Made by a program: the position numbers and the translations under genes. A stretch of 64,000 bases of DNA, from contig NC_049901.1 of the NCBI RefSeq assembly GCF_001411555.2, positions 37,706,838 through 37,770,837 on the forward strand, given 5' to 3'. This DNA is from Juglans regia (taxonomy: Eukaryota > Streptophyta > Magnoliopsida > Fagales > Juglandaceae). Below the pieces are notes generated by a model. It ran no database searches, was not told the origin of the DNA, and saw nothing but the letters and a program-made list of their open reading frames with translations. Position 1 is the stretch's first letter; the number at the start of each line of letters is the position of its first letter. Positions 1-10,785 of this stretch are shown in pieces.

Positions 1-207
1 TGTCAAATAGTTGTAAAAGAGGTCCAACAAGTGAGACAAAATGGAAGTTATTTTGGAATGATCATTTCAGACATCAAAGAAACAATGGCTAAATACAGAG
101 ATTGCAAAATCTGTTACACCCCTTGTGAAGGCGTTGCACACAACTTAGGAAAGACAGATTTATACGTAACAGATAGTTTAGTTGATATGGAGGAAACTCC
201 AAACTGA
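1..207 (+). pseudogene. RNase H domain tail of a LINE-type element (partial at window edge)
   Basis: Frame 1 is open from the first base to a TGA at 205-207. The reading has the layout of the plant RVT_3/RNase H domain found at the end of LINE ORF2 and in its domesticated relatives: a hydrophobic strand (CQIVVKEV), a middle helix with SDIKETMAKYRDCKI, then AHNLGKTDLYVTDSLVDMEE, which corresponds to the usual 'AH.LA..AL' helix followed by a W/MEE.P tail. The family acts by cutting RNA in RNA-DNA hybrids during reverse transcription. The upstream part lies outside the window, so I cannot say whether a whole LINE is present. No poly-A tail follows directly, so this may be a degraded copy. Confidence 0.6.
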
Positions 208-2722
208 TTTAGCTATTGTACCATTTCAAGTCATCAATGAATGAAGTTGTTTTCTCCAAAAAAAATAAAAAATAAAAAGAACGAACTGAAGTATTTCCTA
301 GCGAGCAATCATACTTTAATAACCTTTTTACAATTTTTTATACAATCATATTTTAAAATAAGATTATTTATATAAAGTGATATTACTTTTATTAAGTTAT
401 TTTATAAAAATATCTCTCATTTAAAACATAATTATATCAAGGAAGATAAAAAAAAGTTGTATGTCTATCATTTTCCTTTCCTTTCCAAGAAGAAAAATAT
501 TTCGTAATTTTACAATAAGCAGGGGCCAAGTAACACCCCAAATTTGAACGGTCGGAGAGTTACTTCCGGGTACGGAGTGTTACTTTCTGTCACCTAGAAA
601 ATCATCTTCCATAATACATACAGATATTCCAAAGGCTCCATAAACATAAATTCATCTATTTCAACCAACCACATATATTCCTCTACGAGGTCATCAATGT
701 AATAATCCAATAATAAATCATCAACTCCCCAAACTCCCAATAACCTTGCATAATGAACCAACAATTTCACAAGTCTCAATAATTTATCAACGTCTAAATA
801 AACCAAATAAACATAGTGAAATCCAATCTACCAATTAAAATCCTCTAATAGCAATAGTACCCTTAGGTACTCAATCATCTATCCTCAGTTAATCTTGTCC
901 ACGCTTCCTATTGCTGATTTTCAGCCGAACCATCAAAATCATCTGAAAATATTATGGAGATAAGAGGTAAGTTATCAACAACTCAGTAAGCAGAGAACAT
1001 ATACTAGTATGTAAACATGAGTCATTTACATAGTACAGAATGCAAAACAAAACATTTTAAGTTTCAGAATGCAAAACAAAAGTCCTTCATAAAACAGAGA
1101 TTGTGTTTTGGCATAGGATAACTGAACATTATCATATCATATCATATCATATCAAATACATCATATCATAACAGAGACCATGTGTAATCCTTGTGGTAGG
1201 ATTGTGTTATCTCTAGTGGCCAAACCAGGCAGTATCAAAATGTGATTTTTCTCCTTATTCTTCTCGAAGCCTAGAGTGTGCACACAAGAAAGATCACTTT
1301 GTTTCCAAAGTGGGTGCATTTAGAAACAGAGATGTTGGTACCAGCCATATAATAGAGGCCACAATTTTAGACTCGTGGTATGGTTAGAACAGATTAGAAT
1401 AGAAACAGAATATCATGCCAAATGTTTTCAGATGTCATATCATATCATAATAGAGTACTAAACAAATTCAGATCATTTTCATCTATTTAAAACAGATTCA
1501 AAGCATCTTCACATAACCCTGCACAAATTTTTAGATTTCATATTCGCTCTTTTTGCACAATTCAGAAACAGAATGTCAAAAATTTGTTCATGTCTACACT
1601 AGTCATGAAAAAAATATTTTTATCTTTTATACAAATTTCATGAGTAATGCAAATCAAATAACCAAAGGTTGTTTCAAGTTTTTTTCATAACAAAACATGT
1701 ATATTTTTCATAAATTAACCTCAGTTCGTTCCTTTTTTAGCAAAATCTAGTATAAGAACCACACTTACCTAACTCTTTAACTTTTCTATATATCCTCACA
1801 ATAGCATCAATCAATGTTGGTCGTCACCTAGACATAATTAATACATACTATAAATTAATACAAAATAAACTGGTGCATCTAAAATAAGCATCACAACTAA
1901 ACAACTCTACGACAATAGTTTCTATAGTTCCGATTCTTCTAACTTCGTTACTACTAAACCACAATGTGACTTCTCGAATATCGCCTATTTAATGCATTCA
2001 TACTTCAATTCTCTTTTTAGCCTAGCCCAACTTAAAATAATATAATAGTTTCTTAATTACAATAAAATCAAGCCCAACTTACTCCTGACATGTCAAACAA
2101 AGCACACAACCCACCAACCCAATTTATCCGATACAAACAGCCATACAAATAAGCCCAACAACAACCTTATAAACCCAAACCAATCAATGTCAACCTCGGA
2201 CAACTACATAATTCAACCCACAACCATATATCAACATATCAAACAGCTTCTACTTACTTCCGACATGTCAATCAAACACAAACAGCCTACAATTACAACA
2301 TGTTCAACCCAAACAGCCCACATGCATCATCCCACACAAACACACACATCAACACACATGCTATCCACACTTCAACTCAACTGAGAAATCACAACTCTAC
2401 AACTTTTGACACGCAAACAGAGACCATGTAACCTTCCAATTAGTATCATATACGAATCTCGCAATTAACAGTACGATTATAATACTAATGTTCAAATTAT
2501 CTTACCAAAATTTGGTGCAATTGATTCGACGAAATCAATGGCGAGAGGACGCTTTCTAAAACTGGTTTCAATGCCCTGTGGTACAAGGCAGTGTTGTTAA
2601 AATCAAGTTTAATCAGTGGGTAATCAGTCGAAGATCAAACCAACAAGCAAAACAAAAAAATGTGTCTGTGTGAGTGAGGACCCGAGAGTTAGATAGGGCA
2701 TTGTGTGGCAGTGAGTAATTAA
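208..2722. other. AT-rich non-genic stretch
   Basis: No gene is supported here. Open frames, such as one at 2187-2384, are low-complexity Thr/His/Gln readings of an AC-rich strand. A short pentanucleotide array is annotated separately. Confidence 0.6.
1131..1170. repeat. ATCAT-type microsatellite
   Basis: Repeated ATCAT units, with one interruption (CAAATACATC) near the end. A simple sequence repeat with no sign of function. Confidence 0.8.
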
Positions 2723-3338
2723 ATTAGAGAGGAAATAGACTACTAAAACGAACATAAAAAGACTTACAGGTGTGGTGTTGGTGCATAAAAGAGGGGAAAA
2801 ATAGGGAGGCATTGGACAATAGCAATGCAACACGAGGAGGGAAGTGCTCTGCAATGCGTGAGAATTTGTGATTTTGTGTGATTTTAAGAACCTAAAATTT
2901 TTTATACTTTGCATCATGTCAAGCATGTTTGATATATTTTTAGTTCCATGAATAGTAGTGATTGTGCTGGTTTCGGTAATCATAATACTTCTCCAAATCT
3001 AAAGACTACCATTAGTATTACCTCCCCTGAATTAGAGAGGAAATAGACTACTAAAACGAACATAAAAAGACTTACAGGTGTGGGGTTGGTGCACAAAAGA
3101 GGGGAAAAATAGGGAGGCATTAGACAATAGCGATGCAACACGAGGAGGGAAGTGCTCTGCAATGCGTGAGAATTTGTGATTTTGTGTGATTTTAAGAACC
3201 TAAAATTTTTTATACTTTGCATCATGTCAAGCATGTTTGATATATTTTTAGTTCCATGAATAGTAGTGATTGTGCTGGTTTCGGTAATCATAATACTTCT
3301 CCAAATCTAAAGACTACCATTAGTATTACCTCCCCTGC
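2723..3338. repeat. 308-bp tandem duplication, two copies
   Basis: The block that starts ATTAGAGAGGAAATAGAC at 2723 starts again at 3031, giving a 308-bp period. Both copies end in CCATTAGTATTACCTCCCCTG. The copies differ at only a few positions (for example GTGTGGTG versus GTGTGGGG, and TTGGAC versus TTAGAC), so the event is recent. Each copy carries the same antisense open frame, which has no recognisable domain and is not called as a gene. Confidence 0.9.
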
Positions 3339-4625
3339 ACCGATCATTAGTATTACCCCTACATCCATGGGTCCACCAAATAAAAAGATCATCTTCATCA
3401 TGTGGGACATTTTATCAAATTAAAAGATGATGACTCCAATGACCTACACGCAAAATTTAATAATTGTGGTATTGTTTATGGTTATCACCATAAACGATAT
3501 GGTACTTCCCAATTGAGAAATCCTTTAGAATGACAGTGCAAGAAGAGTCATATAAAATGTGAAGAATTCGCATAAATAGCTATAAAATTTAAAATTATGA
3601 AGATTTTTCGAAAATGAAAAATTTGCATGTATCTTTAAATCCACATATTTTGAATCAAAGACTGAGGCGAGAAAGTTCAAAATTCGAGGATGAATTATCC
3701 ACAATTGATATGAGTTATTTGGATCCAGATTCTACGCTAATTGTACTAAACTACCTTAAAAATGTGAATATGTCCAAATATGGCAAGAAAAGATTAATCT
3801 TCCTTTGATTGGGGCAATACCAGTTGTTTCTTTTCTCAAATATTATTTTATATTTGAAATTACCCAAGTACTCCTGTAATGCAGCAGAAATATCTACCAA
3901 TTCACTCGATAAATTAGTTAGTATTCAAGCATGCAATTAATTTAATAATTAAATAATAACATAAAATAAATAAATTGCATAACACTAAGATTGGTATCGA
4001 ATGGAAACCTTTTAAATAACTTTTTAAAAGTAAAACCCTACGGGGCAACCAAATACAGGAAAATCAATCTTATTATTTGAAAATCAATTACAAGTACTCA
4101 TCATTACAAAACCTTTGCAACTTAACTCTCTTACTTGCCCAGACAAACGAGTCGTTTGTCTTCTACAGCAGTAGCAGCTAGAACCTCTGGTTATCTTCAA
4201 ATATTGTCTTTCCTCCTAGAACTCTAGGGGCTAAAATCCAATCACACGATCCTCCACACTCGAAGCACGATCACACTCAAAGAAATACGACAAATATAAA
4301 AATTCACTAAGGAATTTTCTCACCAAACAATGCATATAAATCTGAATCTCTACAGATTCTAACCAAAAGGATCTCCTAAATAAATAATCTGAAAATCAAT
4401 TCTAATTGCTGTAGGATTCTGCTGACGGAACAAATCTTATAGGAGTTTCAGGTGCAGCAAGAATCTATTGGCTAGAGAACTCTGCTGACAGACTGCTAAC
4501 AGCCAGCGCTGAAGTTTCATCAGATAATTGATTTAGATAACTTCTTGATAGTTTGAAATTCTTTCTGTTTGATATGTTTTTTTTTAATCTTCTATTCAGA
4601 TCACTAGATATATTCTATCTTTCTA
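3339..4625. other. Non-genic stretch, possible old retroelement debris
   Basis: No gene is supported. A 64-codon open frame at 3614-3808 shows no motif I recognise. Around 3980-4060 the text 'ATTGGTATCGA ... AAAACCCTACGGGGCAAC' resembles leader regions seen in plant retroelements, but no LTR pair or protein domain supports this. Confidence 0.4.
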
Positions 4626-4638
4626 AATATTCAATCTT

Positions 4639-5359
4639 TTTTTTTTAGCTAGAATGTGCTTCCACTCAAAATTTCAAAATCGTTCCCCGCAAAGTACTAA
4701 AAAGTTGTACACTGAACAGAACTTTGGAATCCACGGACATTTTAACTCTATAACCAAAAAATTTCATTTTCCAAAAGATCTAATGAGAAAATATAGCTAT
4801 ATTAAAGAAAAATTCATTTCTGCAAATCAGATTTAAGATCAGCACAAAACCAATGAAAACACATTTCTTCTTTCCGCCCTTGGCAGCATCTGAAGCCTTA
4901 GTCTTCTTCACCCCACGGATTTTCTTAGCCCTGTTCTTCCTCTCATTCAGCTGCTTCTTTGACTTTTCTACCTTGGTATCAAGTCCATTCTTGATGAGCC
5001 TGTACTTGGGTTCATATTTTTTTGCTTTCTCAACAGAATCATAAATCAACCAAAAATCAGTTGATTTTCCACCTCCCAAGTGAGTTCGAAACTTGAAAAC
5101 AAAGATCGAGTTTGGGTCTTTTACTTCATTCATCCTTACCAGCTTCTCCTTTAGCTCAGTCTTGGAAACATTGGGCCTTCCTAGATGAAGGACATCGATG
5201 ACGAATTGCTTTCGGGAGAGGAGCCTATTGGTCATGAACTTCCTAGTTCTGATGGTTACTGCCTTGTCCACCATTTTGGTCGTTGAAGATCGGCGATCCG
5301 ACTAGCGCGCAAGGGCTATAGAGGCACAAGCACGTGCATGGAGACAACAAACATCTCAG
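4639..5359 (-). mobile_element. Processed retrocopy of a ribosomal protein eS24 mRNA, with poly-A and TSD
   Basis: On the minus strand the unit reads 5'UTR (about 85 bp), intronless eS24 coding region, 3'UTR, then an A-tract (the T run at 4637-4646 on the plus strand). Its two flanks carry a 13-bp direct repeat with one mismatch: AATATTCAATCTT at 4626-4638 and AATATTTAATCTT at 5360-5372. Lack of introns, a poly-A tail at the 3' end and a 13-bp target-site duplication together are the signature of LINE-machinery retroposition of a spliced mRNA. Confidence 0.88.
4780..5274 (-). CDS. RPS24: 40S ribosomal protein eS24 retrocopy with read-through C-terminus
   Basis: The 164-aa frame begins [19 protein letters not shown] and carries the whole eS24 fold (small ribosomal subunit, rRNA-binding), including the [22 protein letters not shown] segment and the Lys/Arg-rich tail [17 protein letters not shown]. 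The family normally stops just after the terminal lysines. Here the codon after GGKKK, at 4861-4863, is TGT, and translation runs 27 residues into former 3'UTR (a hydrophobic, Phe/Ile-rich tail). A TGA-to-TGT change would explain this. Several residues differ from the conserved plant consensus, for example LGRPNVSK and STDFWL where HPGRANVSK and SSGFGL are usual. The frame is otherwise open and could be transcribed, but it sits in a retroposed unit with no inherited promoter. I regard it as a probable pseudogene or young retrogene. Confidence 0.85.
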   Translation of the reverse strand: MVDKAVTIRTRKFMTNRLLSRKQFVIDVLHLGRPNVSKTELKEKLVRMNEVKDPNSIFVFKFRTHLGGGKSTDFWLIYDSVEKAKKYEPKYRLIKNGLDTKVEKSKKQLNERKNRAKKIRGVKKTKASDAAKGGKKKCVFIGFVLILNLICRNEFFFNIAIFSH

Positions 5360-5372
5360 AATATTTAATCTT

Positions 5373-7014
5373 GATCAAAAGTCTTTTGAATATATATTTA
5401 TTCAATCACTTATATTCAAATTCAAATATTCATCTATTTATCTTTAAATTTAAATATTCATAGATAAAGATAAAGATAAATTACATTCATCTAATAATTC
5501 AAATAAGTTATAGTCATCTAATCCTAGCCAACAAACTTTTACATCAACAACGATCACTCTTGTCTTCTTAGCTTCTTAGAAAATATTTCGTTTCAAGTTT
5601 TGCAAGTGATTTTGATTTTGATTTTGGCCAGAGTTTTTCCAAGATTCTTGTTTACTTGTGTTTTTAATTTTCACGCAATAATTTAAAATTTTCATTTTTA
5701 AAAAAATATTCATAATTTTGAATTTTACAAGTATTTAAGCTCGACTTTTGGGTTTCAATAAATGATTTCAAAATTTTATCATTAACAAATAACTTTTAAA
5801 GTTTACTTTCTGTTTTGCATTTTTTCTCAATTTCAATCCCTAGTTTCCATTGATTAACTAGCTTTCAAAATAATTCTAATTATGGCCAGCGTCAACTTAT
5901 AAATTCTTTTATTCGATCCAATTCTTCTAGATCTTCCATGTCCAACAACCTAAATCTATTAATCAAAATAATTATAGAACCATAGATATTAAAAGAAATT
6001 TGAATCAGTGGACTATTTCCCATGTGCTAAAAATCATATTTACGAGCAATTTACTTTTTTTTATAAATTATTTTTTCTCAATTATTTAATTAAAATTGTT
6101 GAAAAATCCATTAATTTAATTAATGATTATGAATCATTGCAATTATAAACAAAGGAGGCTATGCTAAAACATATTAAATAAAAGTGGATTAAATACAAGT
6201 TGCTATTAAACTATTGGCAAGAAGTGGATTAAATACTTTACTATTATCATATTTGGCTAATGGGAGTCATTAGAAATTTCATGATTCATTACTTTCTACG
6301 GTGGAGCCTAACTTATATCAAAGAGTTTTTTATTTTAATTAAGAGTCGTAAAGACTATATATTATTATTACAATCAAGTATACCAAAATTTAGCATACAA
6401 ATCTCTAAACAAATTAATTGTAATTAAATTATTCTTCCTAATGGGGAAACTAGAAAGTATAACTCCATTATTTAAACTTGAAAGTAATGCTATATTTAAT
6501 CTTGATTATATTGAACAAAACTTAGATAGACTAGTCCATATATTTTTTCAATCATATAAAAATATTTTTTTTCATAATAGAATGCCTTAATCCTCAAATT
6601 ATTAGTCACCTAGATCTATATTTATTTAAATTTTCTGAAATAAGTCGTAGAATTTGAGTACCCAATTTTAAAGAGTTATTCCATGAAATTTAATTTTTAT
6701 ACACTTTTATTTTGTTAGTACAAATACTATATTTTATGTAAGAGGAAAATATAGTAATATACAGCGAATATTATAATTTTTGCAACATTTTCTAAAATTT
6801 TAAGAATTTTTTTTCAAAAGGAATATTATAAATTTTTAACTGAAATAGAGGAAAATATATTTTCTTTCTTTTCAAATCAAACCAATTATATACCATTCAC
6901 CGAATGAATCAACGGGTTAAACAAGACAATGATCAATTTGTCTTTGAAGAATATCCACTCTTATAAGCTGTCTTTTTTTCATTTTTTTAAAATTTATTTT
7001 TCAACTTTAAAGAG
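5373..7014. other. AT-rich intergenic stretch
   Basis: Very AT-rich, with no frame or RNA gene that I can support. It separates the eS24 retrocopy from a dispersed repeat copy that begins near 7015. Confidence 0.6.
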
Positions 7015-7268
7015 CTGGTTTAGATAGTAAAATGATATGAGATAAAATGAAATAAAATGATTTTAAAATCTCGTTTTTTTTCAAAAAACATATATTTTCA
7101 TCTAATCATTATAATTTTTCTAACTTCCAATACAAAATATAATAAAGAATTAAATATTTTCAAATCTTAAAATAAAAATAATATTAAAAAATATATTTTT
7201 ATAATATTCTATAAAATTTTAATTTAAAAAAATTATAATAATGAAATGAAATGAGATTGTTTATCTAT
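7015..7268. repeat. Dispersed repeat family A, copy 1
   Basis: Short non-coding repeat bounded by GATGAGATAAAATGA-like and ATGAAATGAGATTG segments, with a core that reads AATATAATAAA..ATT..AAAATAAAAATAATATTAAA. The same core recurs at about 9645, 10786, 11400, 11640, 26703, 31106, 32189 and 61083. It is non-autonomous, and its terminal inverted sequence is best seen in the 31106 copy. Confidence 0.65.
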
Positions 7269-7305
7269 TCAATTGTAATAATAGACATATTAACATTATT
7301 TATAT

Positions 7306-7480
7306 AAGGATGGCTCTACAATTATCCCTTCCAACGCTCGCTAAGAGCTATCGTAAATGTAATTATTATTTTATATATATATATTTAAAATTTTTAAATA
7401 TTTTTAAAAAAATAAAACAATTATATTATTAAAGAATATTACTTAATTACTAAGTAAAAGAAAAAAAACCCTCTGATGGT
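7306..7480. repeat. Possible short relative of the long-inverted-repeat MITE family B
   Basis: GGATGGCTCTACAAT at the left and, as reverse complement, GAGTAAAGCTGCTCTCACC at the right enclose an AT-rich core. That core includes AAAAATAAAACAA and ACTTAATTACTAAGTAAAAG, similar to the core of the elements at 8395 and 9968. No clear target-site duplication. Confidence 0.3.
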
Positions 7481-7605
7481 GAGAGCAGCTTTACTCTTTA
7501 AATGCTCGATCTTATCCGATTACTTATATCTTCCAATCACATCGTTACACGCCCACAGAATCCCCGCAAAATAAAATCTTCCGTCAATCCTCTCACATCC
7601 CTCCT

Positions 7606-7613
7606 TATATATA
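7606..7613 (+). promoter_or_regulatory. Candidate TATA box of the 74-aa gene
   Basis: TATATATA lies 66-73 bp upstream of the start codon at 7679, which would put transcription start near 7640 with a short leader. Position and sequence only; no expression evidence. Confidence 0.5.
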
Positions 7614-7678
7614 CAGCTGTCCTGGTTCAGACCAACCCATCTGAGTGAAGACTCTGAGATTGGAGTGTGAGAGTGAGA

Positions 7679-7903
7679 ATGAAGAACGCCGGGAAGAGTT
7701 TCAAATCCAATGTGAAAAATGTTGGGAGAAAGGATCGGAGATCGGGGACGGGCATGAACGGATCTCCAAAGAAGGGCGGCCATGGCGGCAAGTTCACGTG
7801 GGCAGGAGTTGGCTACTCTCAGTCCGAGATCGGCTTCGAAATGGAAGCTCCGGATGCCAAGGACCCGATGTTCGAAGATCCAGAAGAAATCGCAAAGGTT
7901 TGA
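7679..7903 (+). CDS. Small conserved basic plant protein (74 aa) with RRSGTG and KDPxFEDPEE motifs
   Basis: The ATG at 7679 opens a 74-codon frame. The protein is basic at the N-terminus (KNAGKSFKSNVKNVGRKDRRSGTG), has a Gly/Lys-rich middle (SPKKGGHGGKFTWAG) and an acidic end (EAPDAKDPMFEDPEEIAKV). The RRSGTG segment followed by GGHGGKFTW recalls the RSGTGRG/GGAGKGNWG segments of the SERBP1/HABP4 (PAI-RBP1) family. The KDPxFEDPEE tail recalls plant proteins annotated as PDCD4-like. I do not assign a function on this basis; an RNA- or ribosome-associated role is only a guess. Support for a real gene: a TATA box about 70 bp upstream, an AATAAA at 8004, and conserved-looking low-hydrophobicity composition. 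It is a single exon as read. The sequence AAAGGTTTGATTGG at the end could also be a splice donor, so a second exon cannot be excluded. Confidence 0.65.
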   Translation: MKNAGKSFKSNVKNVGRKDRRSGTGMNGSPKKGGHGGKFTWAGVGYSQSEIGFEMEAPDAKDPMFEDPEEIAKV

Positions 7904-8003
7904 TTGGCGGCGTTGGCGACGATGATCGTACTCGTAGGTTTGACTATGATAATGACTATGAGGTGTAAATAATCCTGGACTGTGATCCATCATTTCCCCT
8001 TTC

Positions 8004-8009
8004 AATAAA
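8004..8009 (+). promoter_or_regulatory. Candidate polyadenylation signal
   Basis: AATAAA about 100 bp downstream of the stop codon of the 74-aa gene, a normal distance for a plant 3'UTR. Confidence 0.5.
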
Positions 8010-8394
8010 ATGTGTGCATAGTTTTGTACTGTTCTTAGAATTCTGGATAGAATACTAACTTCTTTTAGCTGCTCGATCTCCCAATTGGACTGTCCAAATT
8101 CCAACTCTGATCTTAAGAACATAAGAACATCGAAATTGTGGAAGGGAATCTAAACTGGATCAGAATTCCTTAAACATTTTATATAATTCTGGACTTTAGG
8201 GACTGAACTATCTATCCATAGGATTAGTATTTGTAAAAAGTTATGAATCGATTTAGGAGCACTTGATAATCATCAATAAAAATATATATTTTTTTATATA
8301 ATTCTTTTAATGTTTCGATTTAATAACAAGTTATTATTGATTATTATCGGCTAATATTATATAGAGTCGGAGTGGAATTTCGTGTTTTTTTATT

Positions 8395-8938
8395 GGGTGA
8401 TGCTACAGCCCCCGCTGGGGGCTCCCGCTCGGAGCTCCCGCTGGGGTGTAATGTTACATGTGTTTTGTTTAAGTAATTTTTTATATAGATCTTTTATTAT
8501 TTTAAAATGTTTTAAAAAAATAAAATAAATTTAAAACATCATTCAGAAAATATTTTCTTAATCAGAAAGTAAAAAAATATATATTAAAAAATACTTTCTT
8601 AATCATGAAGTAAAATAAAAAATTATAAAAAATATTTTTAAAAAAATAAAATAAATTTAGAACATCATTAAAAATACTTCCTTAATTAGAAAGTAAAAAA
8701 AAATTTATTAAAATATACTTTCTTAATCACGAAGTAAAATAAAAAAATATTTGTTTATGATTTTTTATTTTACTTCGTAATTAAGAAAATATTTTTTAAT
8801 AATATTTTGAATTTTTTTATTTTTTAAAAATATTTAAAATTATTAAAAAAATCTATATAAAAAACAATTTAAAAAAAAACACATAAAAAATACACTAATC
8901 TCCAAGCGGGAGCTCCAAGCGGGAGATATAGCATTTCC
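8395..8938. mobile_element. Long-inverted-repeat MITE (family B, copy 1), Mutator-like
   Basis: Termini GGGTGATGCTACAG and (reverse complement of the right end) GGAAATGCTATAT enclose arms that stay complementary far inward: ATGTGTTTTGTTTAAGTAATTT on the left mirrors the reverse complement of AAACAATTTAAAAAAAAACAC on the right. The whole unit could fold into a hairpin. It is flanked by TTTTTTTATT at 8385-8394 and 8939-8948, a 9-10-bp duplication that fits the Mutator superfamily, although the homopolymer makes the exact length unsure. Non-coding, 544 bp. GC-rich CCCGCTGGGGGCTCCCGC motifs sit in the outer arms. Confidence 0.75.
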
Positions 8939-9059
8939 TTTTTTTATTTTGAAAAGTAGTTGGGTCACAACTAAAAAAATAATTTTTTTTACGTAAATTT
9001 TAGATTTATTTTTTAGAAAATATTATATACACAAAGATATCTCAGACAGTGATGTAACA

Positions 9060-9540
9060 CACTCACATCTCCTCTCTCTTATTTTTTTCTCCTCCTTCCG
9101 TGAGTCTCCCCTCCCTTCCTCCCCCTTTGCCTCTCTGCTTCCGCATCCCTTTGGCCGCCACGGTGGTCGGGGATTGAGTTGCCATTCATAAGAGCTTTCA
9201 TCCCCTGCCAAACGGTGTTGTTTGGACTGTCAGTGGCTTCTATCGGCCTTAAGATGGTTCTTAACCACCATAGCAGCCACGAGAAGGGTGAAGGTAGGCA
9301 GAGAGGGAAAGGGGGAGGAGGGGAGGGGAGATGCACAGGAGAGGTGTTGTCGTGAATGAGACAGTGCTTCTTGGACGGTCAGCGGCTTCTGTTGGCCTTG
9401 AGGTGGTCCCGACCACTATAACAACCATGGAGAGGGCGAAGACAGGTGGAGACAAAGAGGACAAGAGGGAGGAGGGGAGGGGAGACACACAAGAAGGGAG
9501 ACAAAAAGAAAGAATAAAAAAGGAGTGAGGAGACGCATCA
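9060..9540. repeat. Low-complexity block with an inverted repeat and an imperfect tandem duplication
   Basis: The pyrimidine-rich segment 9106-9137 is nearly the reverse complement of 9298-9330 (GCAGAGAGGGAAAGGGGGAG). The segment 9212-9342 is also repeated, imperfectly, at 9359-9495: GTTTGGACTGTCAGTGGCTTC is matched by CTTGGACGGTCAGCGGCTTC. Frames are open on both strands because of composition, and no protein family is recognisable. A T-run follows at about 9571-9595. Confidence 0.6.
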
Positions 9541-9644
9541 GTTTGTAAAATTTCTTTATATTTGTAGCAACCTTTTTTTTTTTTTTTTTTTTTAGAAAAT
9601 AAGCAAAATTGGCATTTTAAAAAATATAAGTAAATATTTAAAAA

Positions 9645-9925
9645 ATGAGACAAGATGATAATTTTATAAATAATAATAAAATAATTTGAATTAAGTATTT
9701 ATTAAATTATAAAACATGAGAGTAAAATATTATAAAAATTAAAATATTTTTATAATATAATTTTTATTTTAAAATTTAAAAAAATTAAATTATTTTTTAT
9801 TTAAAAATATAAAAAATTTATAATAATTAATTTAAAAAAATTGTAATGGTTAATTTAAAAATATTTATATTTAAATAATATTTTTAAAAAATAAGATAAA
9901 ATAGAATGAGATAAGATAGAAGATT
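9645..9925. repeat. Dispersed repeat family A, degenerate copy 2
   Basis: Starts ATGAGACAAGATGA and ends AGATAAAATAGAATGAGATAAG around the shared core TTTTATTTTAAAATTTAAAAAAATTAAATTATT. Strongly diverged and AT-rich; no coding content. Confidence 0.5.
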
Positions 9926-9967
9926 TTTCTAAAAATCTCCTAAATATCATTTCTCTTTATTATTTAA

Positions 9968-10355
9968 GGACGATACTATAGGTCCTGTTGGGGTTTCCGT
10001 TGGAGCTATAACATGTGTTTTCATGTATTTTTTTAAGTTATTTTTTATATAGATTTTTTTAATATTTTTAATTATTTTTAAAAAATCAAATAAATTTAGA
10101 ACATCATTAAAAATACTTTCTTAATTAGAAAGTAAAAAAAAATTATTAAAAAATAATTCTTTAAGTAAAATAGAAAATTATAAAATGATTTTTTATTTTA
10201 CTTCGTAATTAAGAAAATATTTTTAATAATATTAAGAATTTTTTTTATTTTTAAAAATATTAAATAATTTTATATAAAAAATAATTTAAAAAAAAACACA
10301 TAAAAATATATACTAGAGCTCCAATGAGAGTCCCATAAGAGCTCCAGCATTATTC
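9968..10355. mobile_element. Long-inverted-repeat MITE (family B, copy 2) with exact 9-bp TSD
   Basis: A second, shorter copy of the element at 8395. The left arm contains ACATGTGTTTTCATGTATTTT and the right arm AAAAAAAACACATAAAAATA. The core again holds ACATCATTAAAAATACTTTC and TTTTACTTCGTAATTAAGAA, and the outer arms hold GGAGCTAT/AGAGCTCC. It is flanked by ATTATTTAA at 9959-9967 and again at 10356-10364, an exact 9-bp target-site duplication, which is the Mutator hallmark. 388 bp, non-coding. Confidence 0.82.
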
Positions 10356-10785
10356 ATTATTTAATCGAGGAAACTGTTACCACTTACCGAGAAAAAATAA
10401 TAATTATAATAATAATTGGCGGATTCAAAGGGTGTTGCGAGAAAACTGGAATTGATCAACGGGCGTTTTATTTTCTTCGTCAACGGGAGGTTATCAACTT
10501 GTGAACGTTAAGTTCTGTACAAACTCCTTTTTTTTTTTTTTTTTTTTAAATAAAGCTCTGTACAAACTCTTTGATGGAGTTCACATGCCAAGAATCAAGA
10601 TTATTCGTCAACTTTACTAAAGAAAAATAATCATGTTGGGGGGCATTTTTACTACCAATTTTTTAATCGAATTGCACAATTTTTTAATTTCTAATTTTAC
10701 TCAATTTTTTTAAAAAGATTCTTTTAAATATAAAGAATAAGCTTACACAATTCGGTCAAAAATAACTGTAATTTAAGTTAGATTT

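Noticed and set aside
2187..2384. 65-codon Thr/His/Gln-rich frame
   Set aside because: Low-complexity reading of AC-rich DNA with no motif or context.
2624..3291. Two near-identical antisense frames of 119 and 103 codons
   Set aside because: They are the two halves of the 308-bp tandem duplication and have no recognisable domain. The similarity comes from the duplication and not from selection.
3614..3808. 64-codon frame
   Set aside because: No known motif, no nearby promoter or partner exon.
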